A DNA stretch of 64,000 nucleotides from JAHQVI01 sp050330195 (lineage in GTDB: Bacteria > Pseudomonadota > Alphaproteobacteria > Rhizobiales > Rhodomicrobiaceae): positions 1 to 64,000 of the forward strand of contig JBHJOB010000009.1 of the NCBI GenBank assembly GCA_050330195.1, read 5' to 3'. Shown here piece by piece: positions 31,759-39,878 of the stretch. A program made the translations under genes and the position numbers. Below the pieces are notes generated by a model. The model was not told where the DNA came from, ran no database searches, and saw only the letters and a list, made by a program, of their open reading frames with translations. The stretch's first letter is position 1. Each line of letters starts with the position of its first letter.

Positions 31759-33144
31759 TCAGAAAACGTATTCATCGTTTGGGGAAAGAATTATGACCTA
31801 GCTCTAAAAGTGTGCGATGAGTTAAAGTCAAGTGGATATTTCCCTGTAGTTGGTGGCGCAAAAAAAAATGTCGCGGCGACATCATTTTACATAAATTCAA
31901 ACGTAATTCGGCAGATGGAGGATGCTTCCCTAGCAATTATTCTTGTGCAGAGAATATATGATCGCTCCGGGCAACCCACTCAGGAGTTCAGGCCAAACTT
32001 GATGTTTGAATGGGGCTATCTCTTGCGCCGCCTTCGCGCCGATGCGATTCATCCCTTCCTGATTAATCTCAGTCGCAGTGATCTTCCCAGTGACCTCCTT
32101 AATGCTTACACGCGAGAGGTCAAGATCCAAAATCCAATTAAGCCAAGTCCCGCGGACATCGAAATAACGGCTAAGTCAATTGTTTCTGCATTTCTTGCCG
32201 ACGTTGCCAACATAGATCTGGACGGCCTCGAGGTAATACAAAATTACGATGCCTACCGGACGTTTATCCGAGAGATTGCTAAGAAATCGAGGGCTTTCAA
32301 CTCGAGAGAGGTGGGCTATGCGTTGCTCCATATGATCCAGCCAGCTTTTTATCGCGACGACCTGGGATTTATTTCTGATTGCCTGAAAGATCTTTCGAGG
32401 TTTGCAAGCGGACATTTCACCAGTATTGTGATATTGATTAATGAGATAATAAAATATTATGAGGTGACCGGCGCTATTGCTCGGCAGCACCAATCCTTGA
32501 CAGTCCTCAATAGAGGATCGCCCGAGTATCGCTCTTTTTCAGATATAATTGATAGATTGTCAGCCCTGCGACCAAAAAGAGAGAAGATATATAATATATT
32601 TGATGTGCTTTTGGAGAATTTCATAGGTTTATCCAATTTGCGTGCATTTGAAATCACGCATGATACCAAGCAACTAGCTGAAGCAGAACTCGCTTTTAAA
32701 CGTGCGATGATGGAATGCGTGCAGTTTAAATCGATACACCCTGCGAACGAAGGGTTCGTGAAAACCTTTTGGGAGGCATACATCAAGCGGAATCTCAGTC
32801 GAGTATGCTTCTATATGAATGATCCTGTGCGTGCGCAGCACCTTAGAGACGAGGCGGAAAGTGCGCGTCTTTCAGTTTCCTCACAATTATCGGCTGCAGG
32901 AATTCCTCATCTGGCGCGGCAATTTGATCTGGAAATCGGACTTTCGAGATTTGACCAAGTTCTCATGCGAGGATCATCTGAAGGTGAATTGACCGATATC
33001 TTTGAAAGGTATATCGCGCCGAACAGTCCAAGAGGTGTCGATCGGATTTGGGAGAGGCTTCATTCAGCGCTACTAAAAGAAACATCAAAGATGGGATATG
33101 CAGCTCTGCAAGCGCGCCTAGAGGCAATAAAGCACGATCCTTGA
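31756..33144 (+). CDS. TIR-like (CAP12/PF10137-type) nucleotide-binding protein with helical C-terminus
   Basis: 462-residue protein in two parts. Residues 1-145 resemble the TIR-like nucleotide-binding domain found in STING-, CBASS- and Pycsar-linked NADase effectors: ENVFIVWGKNYDLALKVCDEL (family norm VFIVHGRD), NSNVIRQMEDASLAIILVQ, and the key RPNLMFEWGYLLRRL (norm RQNVVFELGYF), with the probable catalytic Glu85. Residues about 165-462 are helical, TPR-like in texture (for example EAELAFKRAMMEC), and belong to no family I know. Codon and base use are much AT-richer than all neighbours. There is no cyclase, sensor or toxin partner next to it. A defence effector that consumes NAD+ is a reasonable inference; a stress-signalling role is possible. 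Confidence 0.72.
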   Translation: MSENVFIVWGKNYDLALKVCDELKSSGYFPVVGGAKKNVAATSFYINSNVIRQMEDASLAIILVQRIYDRSGQPTQEFRPNLMFEWGYLLRRLRADAIHPFLINLSRSDLPSDLLNAYTREVKIQNPIKPSPADIEITAKSIVSAFLADVANIDLDGLEVIQNYDAYRTFIREIAKKSRAFNSREVGYALLHMIQPAFYRDDLGFISDCLKDLSRFASGHFTSIVILINEIIKYYEVTGAIARQHQSLTVLNRGSPEYRSFSDIIDRLSALRPKREKIYNIFDVLLENFIGLSNLRAFEITHDTKQLAEAELAFKRAMMECVQFKSIHPANEGFVKTFWEAYIKRNLSRVCFYMNDPVRAQHLRDEAESARLSVSSQLSAAGIPHLARQFDLEIGLSRFDQVLMRGSSEGELTDIFERYIAPNSPRGVDRIWERLHSALLKETSKMGYAALQARLEAIKHDP

Positions 33145-33319
33145 ATGCCGCCTCGCCGGCAAAGGCTCAGCCATCAGGAAAATACGCCTTCACACTGCAC
33201 TCGCGCCGTCTTACCGGCGACGTTCGGGACTGTCATTTCAGCTCCCACCGCATTGCAGATATTGGTTATAGCAGCACTTGCCCCCTTTTGGTGCAAAGAG
33301 CCGAAGTCCAGACAAGACA

Positions 33320-34654
33320 CTACCCGCCCGCCGCCTCTATCCCCTCATCCACCGCCTCGCCGAGCCGCTCGACAATCGTGCCGATCAGCGCCTCGTCGGC
33401 GATGAACGGCGGCGCAAGCAGCACATGGTCGCCTTGCGCGCCGTCAATGGTGCCGCCCATCGGATAGACCATCAATCCGCGCGCCATCGCCGCCGCCTTG
33501 ATTTTGGCGTGCAGCTTCATCGCCGGATCGAACGGGGCTTTCGTCGCCCGGTCCGCCACCAACTCGATGGCCTGAAAGCAGCCGCGTCCGCGAATATCGC
33601 CGACATGATGATGATTGCCGAAACGCTCCTGAAGCCCGGCATTCAGCGCGCGCCCTAACGTCTTCACATTGTCCAGCAGGTTGTCCCGCCGGATGATGCG
33701 CTGGACTTCGAGCGCGGCGGCGCAGGCGATGGGGTGGCCGATATAGGTGTGGCCGTGCTGGAACATCTTCGAGCCTTGCGTGAAGGCGTCCATGACCTTT
33801 TGCGAAACCAGCGTTGCGCCGATGGCGACGAAGCCGCCGCCGAGCCCCTTGGCGACCGCCATGAGGTCCGGCGCGATGCCCTCCTGCTCGCAGGCGTGAA
33901 GCGTGCCCGTCCGGCCCATGCCGCACATGACCTCGTCGAGAATGAGCAGGATGCCGTGCCGGTCGCAGATCTCGCGGATGCGCCGGAAATAGCCGGGAAC
34001 GGGCGTGAGCGCGCCCGATGTCGCGCCGACGACCGTTTCGGCAACGAAGGCGATGACGTTCTCCGCGCCAAGCTCGGCAATCTTCGTTTCAAGCTCGCGA
34101 GCCAGCCTTTCGCCATAGGCTTCCGGCGTTTCCTCCGGCTGGCGGCCGCGATAGTCGTAGCAGGGCGAGACGTGATGCGCCTCCATCAGCAGCGGCGCGA
34201 ACTGCCTGCGCCGCCATTCATTGCCGCCGACCGCGAGCGCGCCGAGCGTATTGCCGTGATAGCTCTGCTTGCGGGCGATGAAGAACTTGCGCTGCGGCTG
34301 TCCCAGCTCGACGAAATATTGCCGCGCCATTTTCAGCGCCGCTTCCATCGCCTCCGATCCGCCGCTGACGAAATAGACACGGGCGATGCCTTCGGGCGCA
34401 TGTTCGACGAGATCGTCGGCGAGCGCTTCGGACGCCTCCGTCGTGAAAAAGGCCGTATGCGCATAGGCGACCTTGTCCATCTGCGCCTTCATCGCGGCCA
34501 GGACTTTGGGATGGTTGTGACCGAGGCAGGACACCGCCGCGCCGCCGCATGCGTCGATATAGCTCTTGCCGTCACGGTCGGTGATCGTCACCCCTTGCGC
34601 GGAGACGGCAACGGGCGGCGTGGAGACGAGTTGGCGATGGAAAACGCGCGTCAT
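33320..34654 (-). CDS. Class III PLP aminotransferase
   Basis: 444-residue pyridoxal-phosphate enzyme of the omega-aminotransferase group. Key parts: DACGGAAVSCLGHNHPKVLAAM, FVSGGSEAMEAALKMARQYF, RKQSYHGNTLGALAVGG, LLILDEVMCGMGRTGTLHACEQEGIAPDL with the PLP-binding Asp, and AVAKGLGGGFVAIGA with the Schiff-base Lys. The substrate may be a beta- or omega-amino acid or an amine; the family is too broad to decide. It is divergent from the BKACE gene, 122 bp apart. A link between the two (amino acid to keto acid to cleavage) is possible. The TIR-like gene converges on it. Confidence 0.9.
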   Translation of the reverse strand: MTRVFHRQLVSTPPVAVSAQGVTITDRDGKSYIDACGGAAVSCLGHNHPKVLAAMKAQMDKVAYAHTAFFTTEASEALADDLVEHAPEGIARVYFVSGGSEAMEAALKMARQYFVELGQPQRKFFIARKQSYHGNTLGALAVGGNEWRRRQFAPLLMEAHHVSPCYDYRGRQPEETPEAYGERLARELETKIAELGAENVIAFVAETVVGATSGALTPVPGYFRRIREICDRHGILLILDEVMCGMGRTGTLHACEQEGIAPDLMAVAKGLGGGFVAIGATLVSQKVMDAFTQGSKMFQHGHTYIGHPIACAAALEVQRIIRRDNLLDNVKTLGRALNAGLQERFGNHHHVGDIRGRGCFQAIELVADRATKAPFDPAMKLHAKIKAAAMARGLMVYPMGGTIDGAQGDHVLLAPPFIADEALIGTIVERLGEAVDEGIEAAGG

Positions 34655-34776
34655 GATAAGCCTTTATTGACCAAAGCTTCACCGATTCTATGTTAGATCG
34701 AAGTTAGCCCCTCCAAATCCCCGTTGCAATGCGGGAGCGCCCGGCGCAGGATGAGATGTATTAAGAGTGCATTATT

Positions 34777-35619
34777 ATGAATCAGCCCGACGAGACTGAA
34801 ACCAAGCACAAGGTCATCCTGGCCGTGGCGCCCAATGGCAGCCGCCGGGGCAAGTCCGATCATCCCGCCCTGCCGCTCACCAAAGACGAGATTCTGCGTG
34901 AAGCCCCGCTCTGGCGCGATGGTGGCGCAAGCCTGCTGCATCTGCACATTCGCGACCGCGACGGACGGCACAGTCTCGATGCGGAGATCTACAAGGAGAT
35001 GTTCGCGGGGCTGCGCGGCATGATCGGTCAGGACATGGTCCTGCAGATGACCACGGAGTCGGGCGGAATTTTCGAGCGTGAGGCGCAGATGTCCGTCGTT
35101 CGCGACGTGCGGCCCGAGGCGGTCGCGCTCGCATTGCGCGAAATTGCGCCGACCGATGCGGACAAGGGCGAATTCGCCGATTTCCTCCAATGGATGGAGA
35201 ATGAAGGCATCGCGCAGCAGATCATTCTTTACGATCATGACGATCTGAACCGGCTGATCGCCTATGCGCGCGAGGGCACGATCGACGGGTCGCGGCTTTC
35301 GGTTCTCTATGTTCTGGGCCGCTATTCCGAACAGCAGAGAAGCAATCCGGTCGATCTGCTCGGTTTTCTCGGCGTTGAGACGCTGCCCTTCCGCGACTGG
35401 ATGGTCTGCGCTTTCGGCCCGCATGAAAGCCGCTGCGCCGCTCTGGCCGCGTTGCTGGGCGGCCATGTTCGCGTCGGGTTCGAGAATAATTTCTATCTCC
35501 CGAACGGGGAGACGGCTGATAGCAACGCCGCGCTCGTCGATGCAACGGCCGCCATGCTGGCCACTCTTCACGTTCCGCTGGCCAAAGCGGCCGATGTCCG
35601 CGTCCTTTGGCGCATTTGA
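34777..35619 (+). CDS. Beta-keto acid cleavage enzyme (BKACE, DUF849)
   Basis: 280-residue TIM-barrel zinc enzyme. BKACE proteins condense a beta-keto acid with acetyl-CoA and split it into acetoacetate and a new CoA ester. The family marks are VILAVAPNGSRRGKSDHPALP near the start, LWRDGGASLLHLHIRDRDG with the HxH zinc ligands, and MTTESGGIFEREAQM. C-terminal segments (FGPHESRCAALAALLGGHVRVGFENN) complete the barrel. The specific keto acid is unknown. It reads divergently from the aminotransferase, and nuoA follows 150 bp downstream. Confidence 0.88.
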   Translation: MNQPDETETKHKVILAVAPNGSRRGKSDHPALPLTKDEILREAPLWRDGGASLLHLHIRDRDGRHSLDAEIYKEMFAGLRGMIGQDMVLQMTTESGGIFEREAQMSVVRDVRPEAVALALREIAPTDADKGEFADFLQWMENEGIAQQIILYDHDDLNRLIAYAREGTIDGSRLSVLYVLGRYSEQQRSNPVDLLGFLGVETLPFRDWMVCAFGPHESRCAALAALLGGHVRVGFENNFYLPNGETADSNAALVDATAAMLATLHVPLAKAADVRVLWRI

Positions 35620-35769
35620 TAATCGGCTCTCGCACATTATGTTTGTGGCCATGAAAAGGGTAAAGGCAGGGCTTGCGCGCGGCGCGTGGGTCAGCTAAGC
35701 CGTCTGCTGACCGGATTGTGCGGTGCGAATGGCCAGCCGCCGCAACCGTCTTCGTGAATGCGGGGAATG

Positions 35770-36135
35770 ATGAACGCGCTCCTGATCGACTATCTGCCAT
35801 TGGTGATCTTTTTCGGCGTCGCCGCCTTTATCGGTCTGGCGCTGCTGATCGCGCCGTTCCTGCTCGCGCCAAGCAATCCCGATCCGGAGAAGCTGTCCGC
35901 CTATGAATGCGGTTTTCCCGCGTTTGACGATGCGCGCATGAAGTTCGATGTGCGGTTCTATCTGGTGTCGATCCTTTTCATCATCTTCGATCTGGAAGTG
36001 GCCTTTCTGTTCCCCTGGGCCATCTCCTTCCGTGAGGCTGGACTTTACGGCTTCTGGTCGATGATGATCTTTCTCGGCATCCTGACCATCGGCTTTGTCT
36101 ACGAATGGCGCAAAGGAGCACTCGAATGGGATTGA
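35770..36135 (+). CDS. nuoA: NADH-quinone oxidoreductase subunit A
   Basis: Membrane subunit of respiratory complex I, 121 residues and three transmembrane helices. The conserved PEKLSAYECGFPAF lies in the loop after helix 1 with the family Cys, and RFYLVSILFIIFDLEVAFLFPW forms helix 2. Three in-frame ATGs are possible (35758, 35767, 35770); the last gives the usual 121-residue length and follows GGGGA. The gene opens the nuo operon and overlaps nuoB by 10 bp. Confidence 0.94.
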   Translation: MNALLIDYLPLVIFFGVAAFIGLALLIAPFLLAPSNPDPEKLSAYECGFPAFDDARMKFDVRFYLVSILFIIFDLEVAFLFPWAISFREAGLYGFWSMMIFLGILTIGFVYEWRKGALEWD

Positions 36136-36698
36136 TTACCGAGCCCAAAGGCGGCGCGGCGCTGCGCGACCCTTCAGGCCGTCCGCTGCCGCCGAGCGGC
36201 CAGAAAGACCCGTTTTTCACCGACGTCTCGAATGAACTGGCCGATCGCGGCTTTCTCGTTACTTCAACGGATGATCTCATCCAGTGGGCGCGCACCGGCT
36301 CGCTGATGTGGATGACCTTCGGGCTGGCCTGCTGCGCCGTCGAGATGATGCAGGCCTCCATGCCGCGCTACGATCTTGAGCGCTTCGGTTTCGCCCCGCG
36401 CGCCTCGCCGCGCCAGTCTGACGTGATCATCGTCGCCGGTACGCTGTGCAACAAGATGGCCCCGGCGATCCGCAAGGTCTACGACCAGATGCCGGACCCG
36501 CGCTATGTGATCTCGATGGGATCCTGCGCCAATGGCGGCGGCTATTATCACTATTCCTATTCGGTCGTTCGCGGCTGTGACCGGGTGATCCCGGTGGATA
36601 TTTACGTGCCGGGCTGTCCGCCGAGCGCTGAAGCGCTGGTCTATGGCGTGATGCTGCTGCAAAAGAAGATCCGCCGCATCGGCACGATCGAGCGCTGA
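36126..36698 (+). CDS. nuoB: NADH-quinone oxidoreductase subunit B
   Basis: Carries cluster N2, the last Fe-S centre before quinone. 190 residues with the tandem Cys pair in GLACCAVEMMQ, the Cys in SMGSCANGGGYYHYSYS and the fourth ligand in VPGCPPSAEAL. The ATG at 36126 has AAGGAG upstream within nuoA; the 7-codon extension is not needed. It is cytoplasmic, docking with NuoCD and NuoI. Confidence 0.97.
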   Translation: MGLITEPKGGAALRDPSGRPLPPSGQKDPFFTDVSNELADRGFLVTSTDDLIQWARTGSLMWMTFGLACCAVEMMQASMPRYDLERFGFAPRASPRQSDVIIVAGTLCNKMAPAIRKVYDQMPDPRYVISMGSCANGGGYYHYSYSVVRGCDRVIPVDIYVPGCPPSAEALVYGVMLLQKKIRRIGTIER

Positions 36699-36752
36699 TC
36701 GCCGCCTGCCGCCTGGACGCCTCCCGCGCCGGCAATACGGAGCTTAAGGAAT

Positions 36753-37358
36753 ATGGACGCACAGCTCGAAGAACTAGGCACCGCGCTGGCGAGCGCCCAA
36801 GGGCAGGCCATCACGGACTGGCGCGTCACGCATGGCGAGTTGACGCTTGAGGTCGAGCGTGGCCAGATCGCCAATCTGCTGCGTTATCTGCGCGACGATC
36901 CGCGCTGCATGTTCACCTGCCTGATCGACATTTGCGGCGTGGACTATCCCGGCCGCGAGAAGCGTTTCGACGTCGTATATCATCTCCTGAGCCTGCATCT
37001 GAACCACCGCATCCGCCTCAAGGTGCAGACAGACGCCGACACGCCGGTGCCGAGCGCGGTCGGCGTTTTCCCGGCGGCGAACTGGTTCGAGCGTGAGGCT
37101 TTCGATCTTTACGGCGTCCTGTTTTCCGGCCATCCCGATCTGCGCCGCCTGCTCACCGATTACGGCTTTCAGGGCCACCCGCTGCGCAAGGATTTCCCGC
37201 TTACCGGCTTCGTGGAAGTGCGCTACAGCGAGGAGCAGAAGCGTGTCGTTTACGAACCGGTGAAACTTCCGCAGGAGTTCCGCAATTTCGATTTTCTGAG
37301 CCCTTGGGAAGGAGCCGATTACAACCTCCCGGGCGACGAGAAAGCCTCTCAATCTTAG
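36753..37358 (+). CDS. nuoC: NADH-quinone oxidoreductase subunit C
   Basis: 201-residue peripheral-arm subunit (30 kDa homologue). Diagnostic segment ANWFEREAFDLYGVLFSGHPDLRRLLTDYGFQGHPLRKDFPLTGFVEVRY is fully present, preceded by FTCLIDICGVDYPGREKRFDVVYHLLSL. A TAAGGA site lies directly before the ATG. It is separate from nuoD, as in most alphaproteobacteria, but three extra genes here push nuoD about 870 bp away. Confidence 0.97.
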   Translation: MDAQLEELGTALASAQGQAITDWRVTHGELTLEVERGQIANLLRYLRDDPRCMFTCLIDICGVDYPGREKRFDVVYHLLSLHLNHRIRLKVQTDADTPVPSAVGVFPAANWFEREAFDLYGVLFSGHPDLRRLLTDYGFQGHPLRKDFPLTGFVEVRYSEEQKRVVYEPVKLPQEFRNFDFLSPWEGADYNLPGDEKASQS

Positions 37359-37377
37359 TTTTCAGGAGATAGCCCGA

Positions 37378-37644
37378 ATGGCTGAAACTGTATTCACACT
37401 GGCCGATGCGCTGAATGCGCAAAAGGCCCTGCGCGAGGCGGCCGGCGGCCAGGAAGAGCCGCTGGAACTGATCGACCTCGTCGGTATCGGCGCGGATGAA
37501 GTCGACCTCTTGCGGGAACAGGACAAGAGCTGGGAAGAAATCGCGGCGCTGATCCAGAATGCGACCGGCAAGAGCGTCTCGGCCGATGAAGTCGAGCAGG
37601 CTTACGCCAATCTCGAAGAAGATGGCGACTGGGAAGACGATTGA
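37378..37644 (+). CDS. Small acidic hypothetical protein in the nuo operon
   Basis: 88 residues, strongly acidic (ending EEDGDWEDD) and probably helical, with LELIDLVGIGADEVDLLREQDKSWEEIAALI in the middle. No family recognised; no signal or membrane segment. A CAGGAG site precedes the ATG, and its TGA stop overlaps the ATG of the thioesterase gene (TGATG), so it is certainly part of the operon. It sits 19 bp after nuoC. It could be an accessory protein of complex I or simply a passenger. Confidence 0.75.
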   Translation: MAETVFTLADALNAQKALREAAGGQEEPLELIDLVGIGADEVDLLREQDKSWEEIAALIQNATGKSVSADEVEQAYANLEEDGDWEDD

Positions 37645-38069
37645 TGAAAGCCACGCTCCAGCCGGGCATCAAGGCCAGTTTCTCCTACACGGTGCCGGTC
37701 GAGAAGACCGTGCCGCATGTCTTCCGGGAGTCCCCGGAGATGCAGGAGATGCCGGAGGTTTTCGCCACCGGTTTCATGGTCGCCCTGATGGAGTGGACCT
37801 GCCTGAAGGCGCTCGCCCCTCACCTCGACGAAGGTGAGGGCAGCGTCGGCGTGCATGTCGATGTCGCCCACGATGCGGCGACGCCGGCGGGCATGACCGT
37901 GACGGTCGATGTCGAGGCGACCGAAGTCGAAGGCCGCCGCGTCTGGTTCCACGTTCAGGCGCATGACGGCGTGGACACGATCGGCGACGGCTATCACCAG
38001 CGCTTCATCGTCGAGTGGGACCGCTTCAACGCGAAGGTCGCGGAGAAGAAGGCGGGGGCCGGGGTGTGA
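37644..38069 (+). CDS. FlK-type hotdog thioesterase
   Basis: 141-residue hotdog-fold thioesterase of the fluoroacetyl-CoA thioesterase (FlK)-like family. The residues known to be catalytic in FlK appear at the same numbers: Thr42 and Glu50 in ATGFMVALMEW, His76 in VDVAHDAATPAG, and Arg120 in DGYHQRFIVEW. The hydrophobic lid residue at position 36 is Met here. The family is widespread and most members hydrolyse other acyl-CoAs, so fluoroacetate resistance is not implied. Start TGATG overlaps the 88-residue gene and the stop TGATG overlaps the 47-residue gene, so all three are coupled. Why it is in the nuo operon is unclear. Confidence 0.85.
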   Translation: MKATLQPGIKASFSYTVPVEKTVPHVFRESPEMQEMPEVFATGFMVALMEWTCLKALAPHLDEGEGSVGVHVDVAHDAATPAGMTVTVDVEATEVEGRRVWFHVQAHDGVDTIGDGYHQRFIVEWDRFNAKVAEKKAGAGV

Positions 38070-38212
38070 TGGAATTGGATTTTCTTAAAGAGGTTACCGA
38101 ATTGGCTACGGCAGTGCTAATTCTCGCCGCCGTGACCATTGGCTTTTTTAAAAAATCTTCGACTGTCGCAAATTGCGACCCGCTGGAAAATCTGCAGCTA
38201 TGCAACAGTTGA
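38069..38212 (+). CDS. 47-residue single-helix membrane protein
   Basis: A short gene not belonging to any family I know. The ATG overlaps the thioesterase stop (TGATG), which argues strongly for translation. Residues about 12-28 (TAVLILAAVTIGFFKK) form one likely transmembrane helix, with a Glu/Asp-rich N-terminus outside and Lys at the end. Two Cys lie near the C-terminus (NCDPLENLQLC). The stop lies 12 bp before nuoD. Position and a single helix are compatible with a small accessory membrane subunit, but this is untested. Confidence 0.55.
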   Translation: MELDFLKEVTELATAVLILAAVTIGFFKKSSTVANCDPLENLQLCNS

Positions 38213-38224
38213 CTGGAGCCGCAA

Positions 38225-39484
38225 ATGGCTGAAGGCAGCACATTGGACGTAGTTGGCGACAAGCCGGATGAGCGGGTGCGCCCCGAACCGGGCTCCGGCG
38301 ATGTCGAGCTGCGCAATTTCACCATCAATTTCGGCCCGCAGCACCCGGCGGCGCATGGCGTGTTGCGCCTCGTGCTGGAGCTGGACGGCGAGGTCGTCGA
38401 GCGCGTCGATCCGCATATCGGCCTCCTGCATCGGGGCACCGAGAAGCTGATCGAATACAAGACCTACCTTCAGGCCATCCCCTATTTCGACCGGCTCGAC
38501 TATGTCGCGCCGATGAATCAGGAGCACGCTTTCTGCCTTGCGATCGAGAGGCTCGTGGGCGTCGAGGTGCCCCGGCGCGGCCAGCTGATCCGCGTGCTCT
38601 ATTGCGAAATCGGGCGCATTCTCAATCACTTGCTGAACATCACCACGCAGGCGCTCGACGTCGGCGCGCTCCCCCCGCCGCTCTGGGGATTCGAGGAGCG
38701 TGAAAAGCTGATGGTGTTCTACGAGCGCGCGTCGGGTTCGCGGCTGCACGCCAACTATTTCCGCCCCGGCGGCGTGCATCAGGACCTGCCGCAGCAACTC
38801 ATCGACGACATTGAGGCGTGGTGCGAGAGCTTCCCGGTCGTTCTGAAGGACATTGACGATCTGCTGACCGGCAACCGCATCTTCAAGCAGCGCAATGTCG
38901 ATATCGGCGTGGTTGAATTGAAGGACTGTCTCGCCTGGGGCTTTTCCGGCGTCATGGTGCGCGGCTCGGGCGCGGCCTGGGATCTGCGCAAGAGCCAGCC
39001 CTATGAATGCTATGACGAGCTGGAATTCGACATTCCCGTCGGCAAGAATGGCGACTGTTTCGACCGCTACCTGATCCGCATGGAGGAAATGCGCCAGTCC
39101 ATCGGGATCATGAAGCAGTGCATCGAGCGGCTGAACATGCCGGAGAACAAGGGGCCGGTTCTCGCGCCGAACAACAAGGTCACGCCGCCGCGCCGCGACA
39201 GGATGAAGAATTCGATGGAAGCGCTGATCCATCACTTCAAGCTTTATACGGAAGGCTTCCACGTCCCGGAGGGCGAAATCTATGTCTGCGTCGAGGCGCC
39301 CAAGGGCGAATTCGGCGTCTATCTCATCGCTGACGGCACCAACAAGCCCTATCGCTGCAAGATCCGCGCGCCCGGCTTCCCGCATCTGCAGGCGATGGAC
39401 TTCATGAACAGGGGCCACATGCTGGCCGACGTCTCCGCCATTCTCGGCTCGCTCGATATCGTGTTCGGGGAGATCGACCGTTGA
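38225..39484 (+). CDS. nuoD: NADH-quinone oxidoreductase subunit D
   Basis: 419-residue 49-kDa homologue that helps form the quinone site. Typical segments are NFTINFGPQHPAAHGVLRLVLELDGE (with the quinone-contacting His), HIGLLHRGTEKL, RGQLIRVLYCEIGRILNHLL and the C-terminal DFMNRGHMLADVSAILGSLDIVFGEIDR. A GGAG site is 7 nt before the ATG. Downstream of it the operon is broken by a DUF559 element before nuoE. Confidence 0.97.
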   Translation: MAEGSTLDVVGDKPDERVRPEPGSGDVELRNFTINFGPQHPAAHGVLRLVLELDGEVVERVDPHIGLLHRGTEKLIEYKTYLQAIPYFDRLDYVAPMNQEHAFCLAIERLVGVEVPRRGQLIRVLYCEIGRILNHLLNITTQALDVGALPPPLWGFEEREKLMVFYERASGSRLHANYFRPGGVHQDLPQQLIDDIEAWCESFPVVLKDIDDLLTGNRIFKQRNVDIGVVELKDCLAWGFSGVMVRGSGAAWDLRKSQPYECYDELEFDIPVGKNGDCFDRYLIRMEEMRQSIGIMKQCIERLNMPENKGPVLAPNNKVTPPRRDRMKNSMEALIHHFKLYTEGFHVPEGEIYVCVEAPKGEFGVYLIADGTNKPYRCKIRAPGFPHLQAMDFMNRGHMLADVSAILGSLDIVFGEIDR

Positions 39485-39488
39485 TTAA

Positions 39489-39522
39489 GCCCTCTCCCGC
39501 GGGGAGAGGGTTGGGTGAGGGG
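39489..39522. repeat. Left 34-bp repeat of the DUF559 element
   Basis: GCCCTCTCCCGCGGGGAGAG begins the unit, which ends GGTTGGGTGAGGGG. It starts 5 bp after the nuoD stop. It is the inverted near-copy (three differences in 34) of 39879-39912. Its GAGGGG end also serves as the ribosome-binding site of the enclosed gene. Confidence 0.9.
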
Positions 39523-39524
39523 AT

Positions 39525-39878
39525 GTGAACTCGAAAGTACAGATCGCCAGAAAACTGCGCCGCAATCAGACCGAAGCTGAAAAAGCGCTTTGGGAGAGAC
39601 TAAGAGGAAGACAGCTCTGCGGAGCAAAATTCAGACGGCAGGTTCCGATTGGGAATTATATCGCTGATTTTCTCTACCCGGATGCGAAGCTCATCGTTGA
39701 GCTTGATGGTGGACAGCATGTTGATTGCGCAAGAGACGTCACCCGAACGAAAGAATTGGAAGATTCGGGTTTCGTCATTCTGCGGTTTTGGAATATTGAC
39801 GTCCTGACGAATGAAGACGGAGTGCTGGAGAGAATAAGCGAGATGTTGGATATTTCTGGACAAGACGCACCGCTTTAA
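39525..39878 (+). CDS. DUF559 (VSR/PD-(D/E)xK-fold) endonuclease-domain protein
   Basis: 117-residue protein of the DUF559 family, related to the very-short-patch-repair endonuclease fold. KLRRNQTEAEKALWERLRGRQLCGAKFRRQ is the family start. The likely catalytic and metal residues are in GNYIADFLYP and LIVELDGGQH, and the C-terminal GFVILRFWNIDVLTN strand is typical. The start is a GTG at 39525; its GAGGGG ribosome-binding site is the end of the left repeat. The stop codon abuts the right repeat (39879). The gene is therefore exactly framed by inverted repeats, inside the nuo operon. Biochemical role is unknown for this family; a mobile or repair-linked nuclease is the likeliest. Confidence 0.88.
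   Translation: MNSKVQIARKLRRNQTEAEKALWERLRGRQLCGAKFRRQVPIGNYIADFLYPDAKLIVELDGGQHVDCARDVTRTKELEDSGFVILRFWNIDVLTNEDGVLERISEMLDISGQDAPL

Noticed and set aside
31756..33144. Part of a CBASS, Pycsar or Thoeris operon
   Set aside because: No nucleotide cyclase, STING, ThsA-like or other partner gene is adjacent. It can only be called a stand-alone candidate.
37644..38069. Fluoroacetate-resistance gene
   Set aside because: The catalytic residues match FlK, but the FlK-like family is broad and nothing else in the window relates to organofluorine metabolism.
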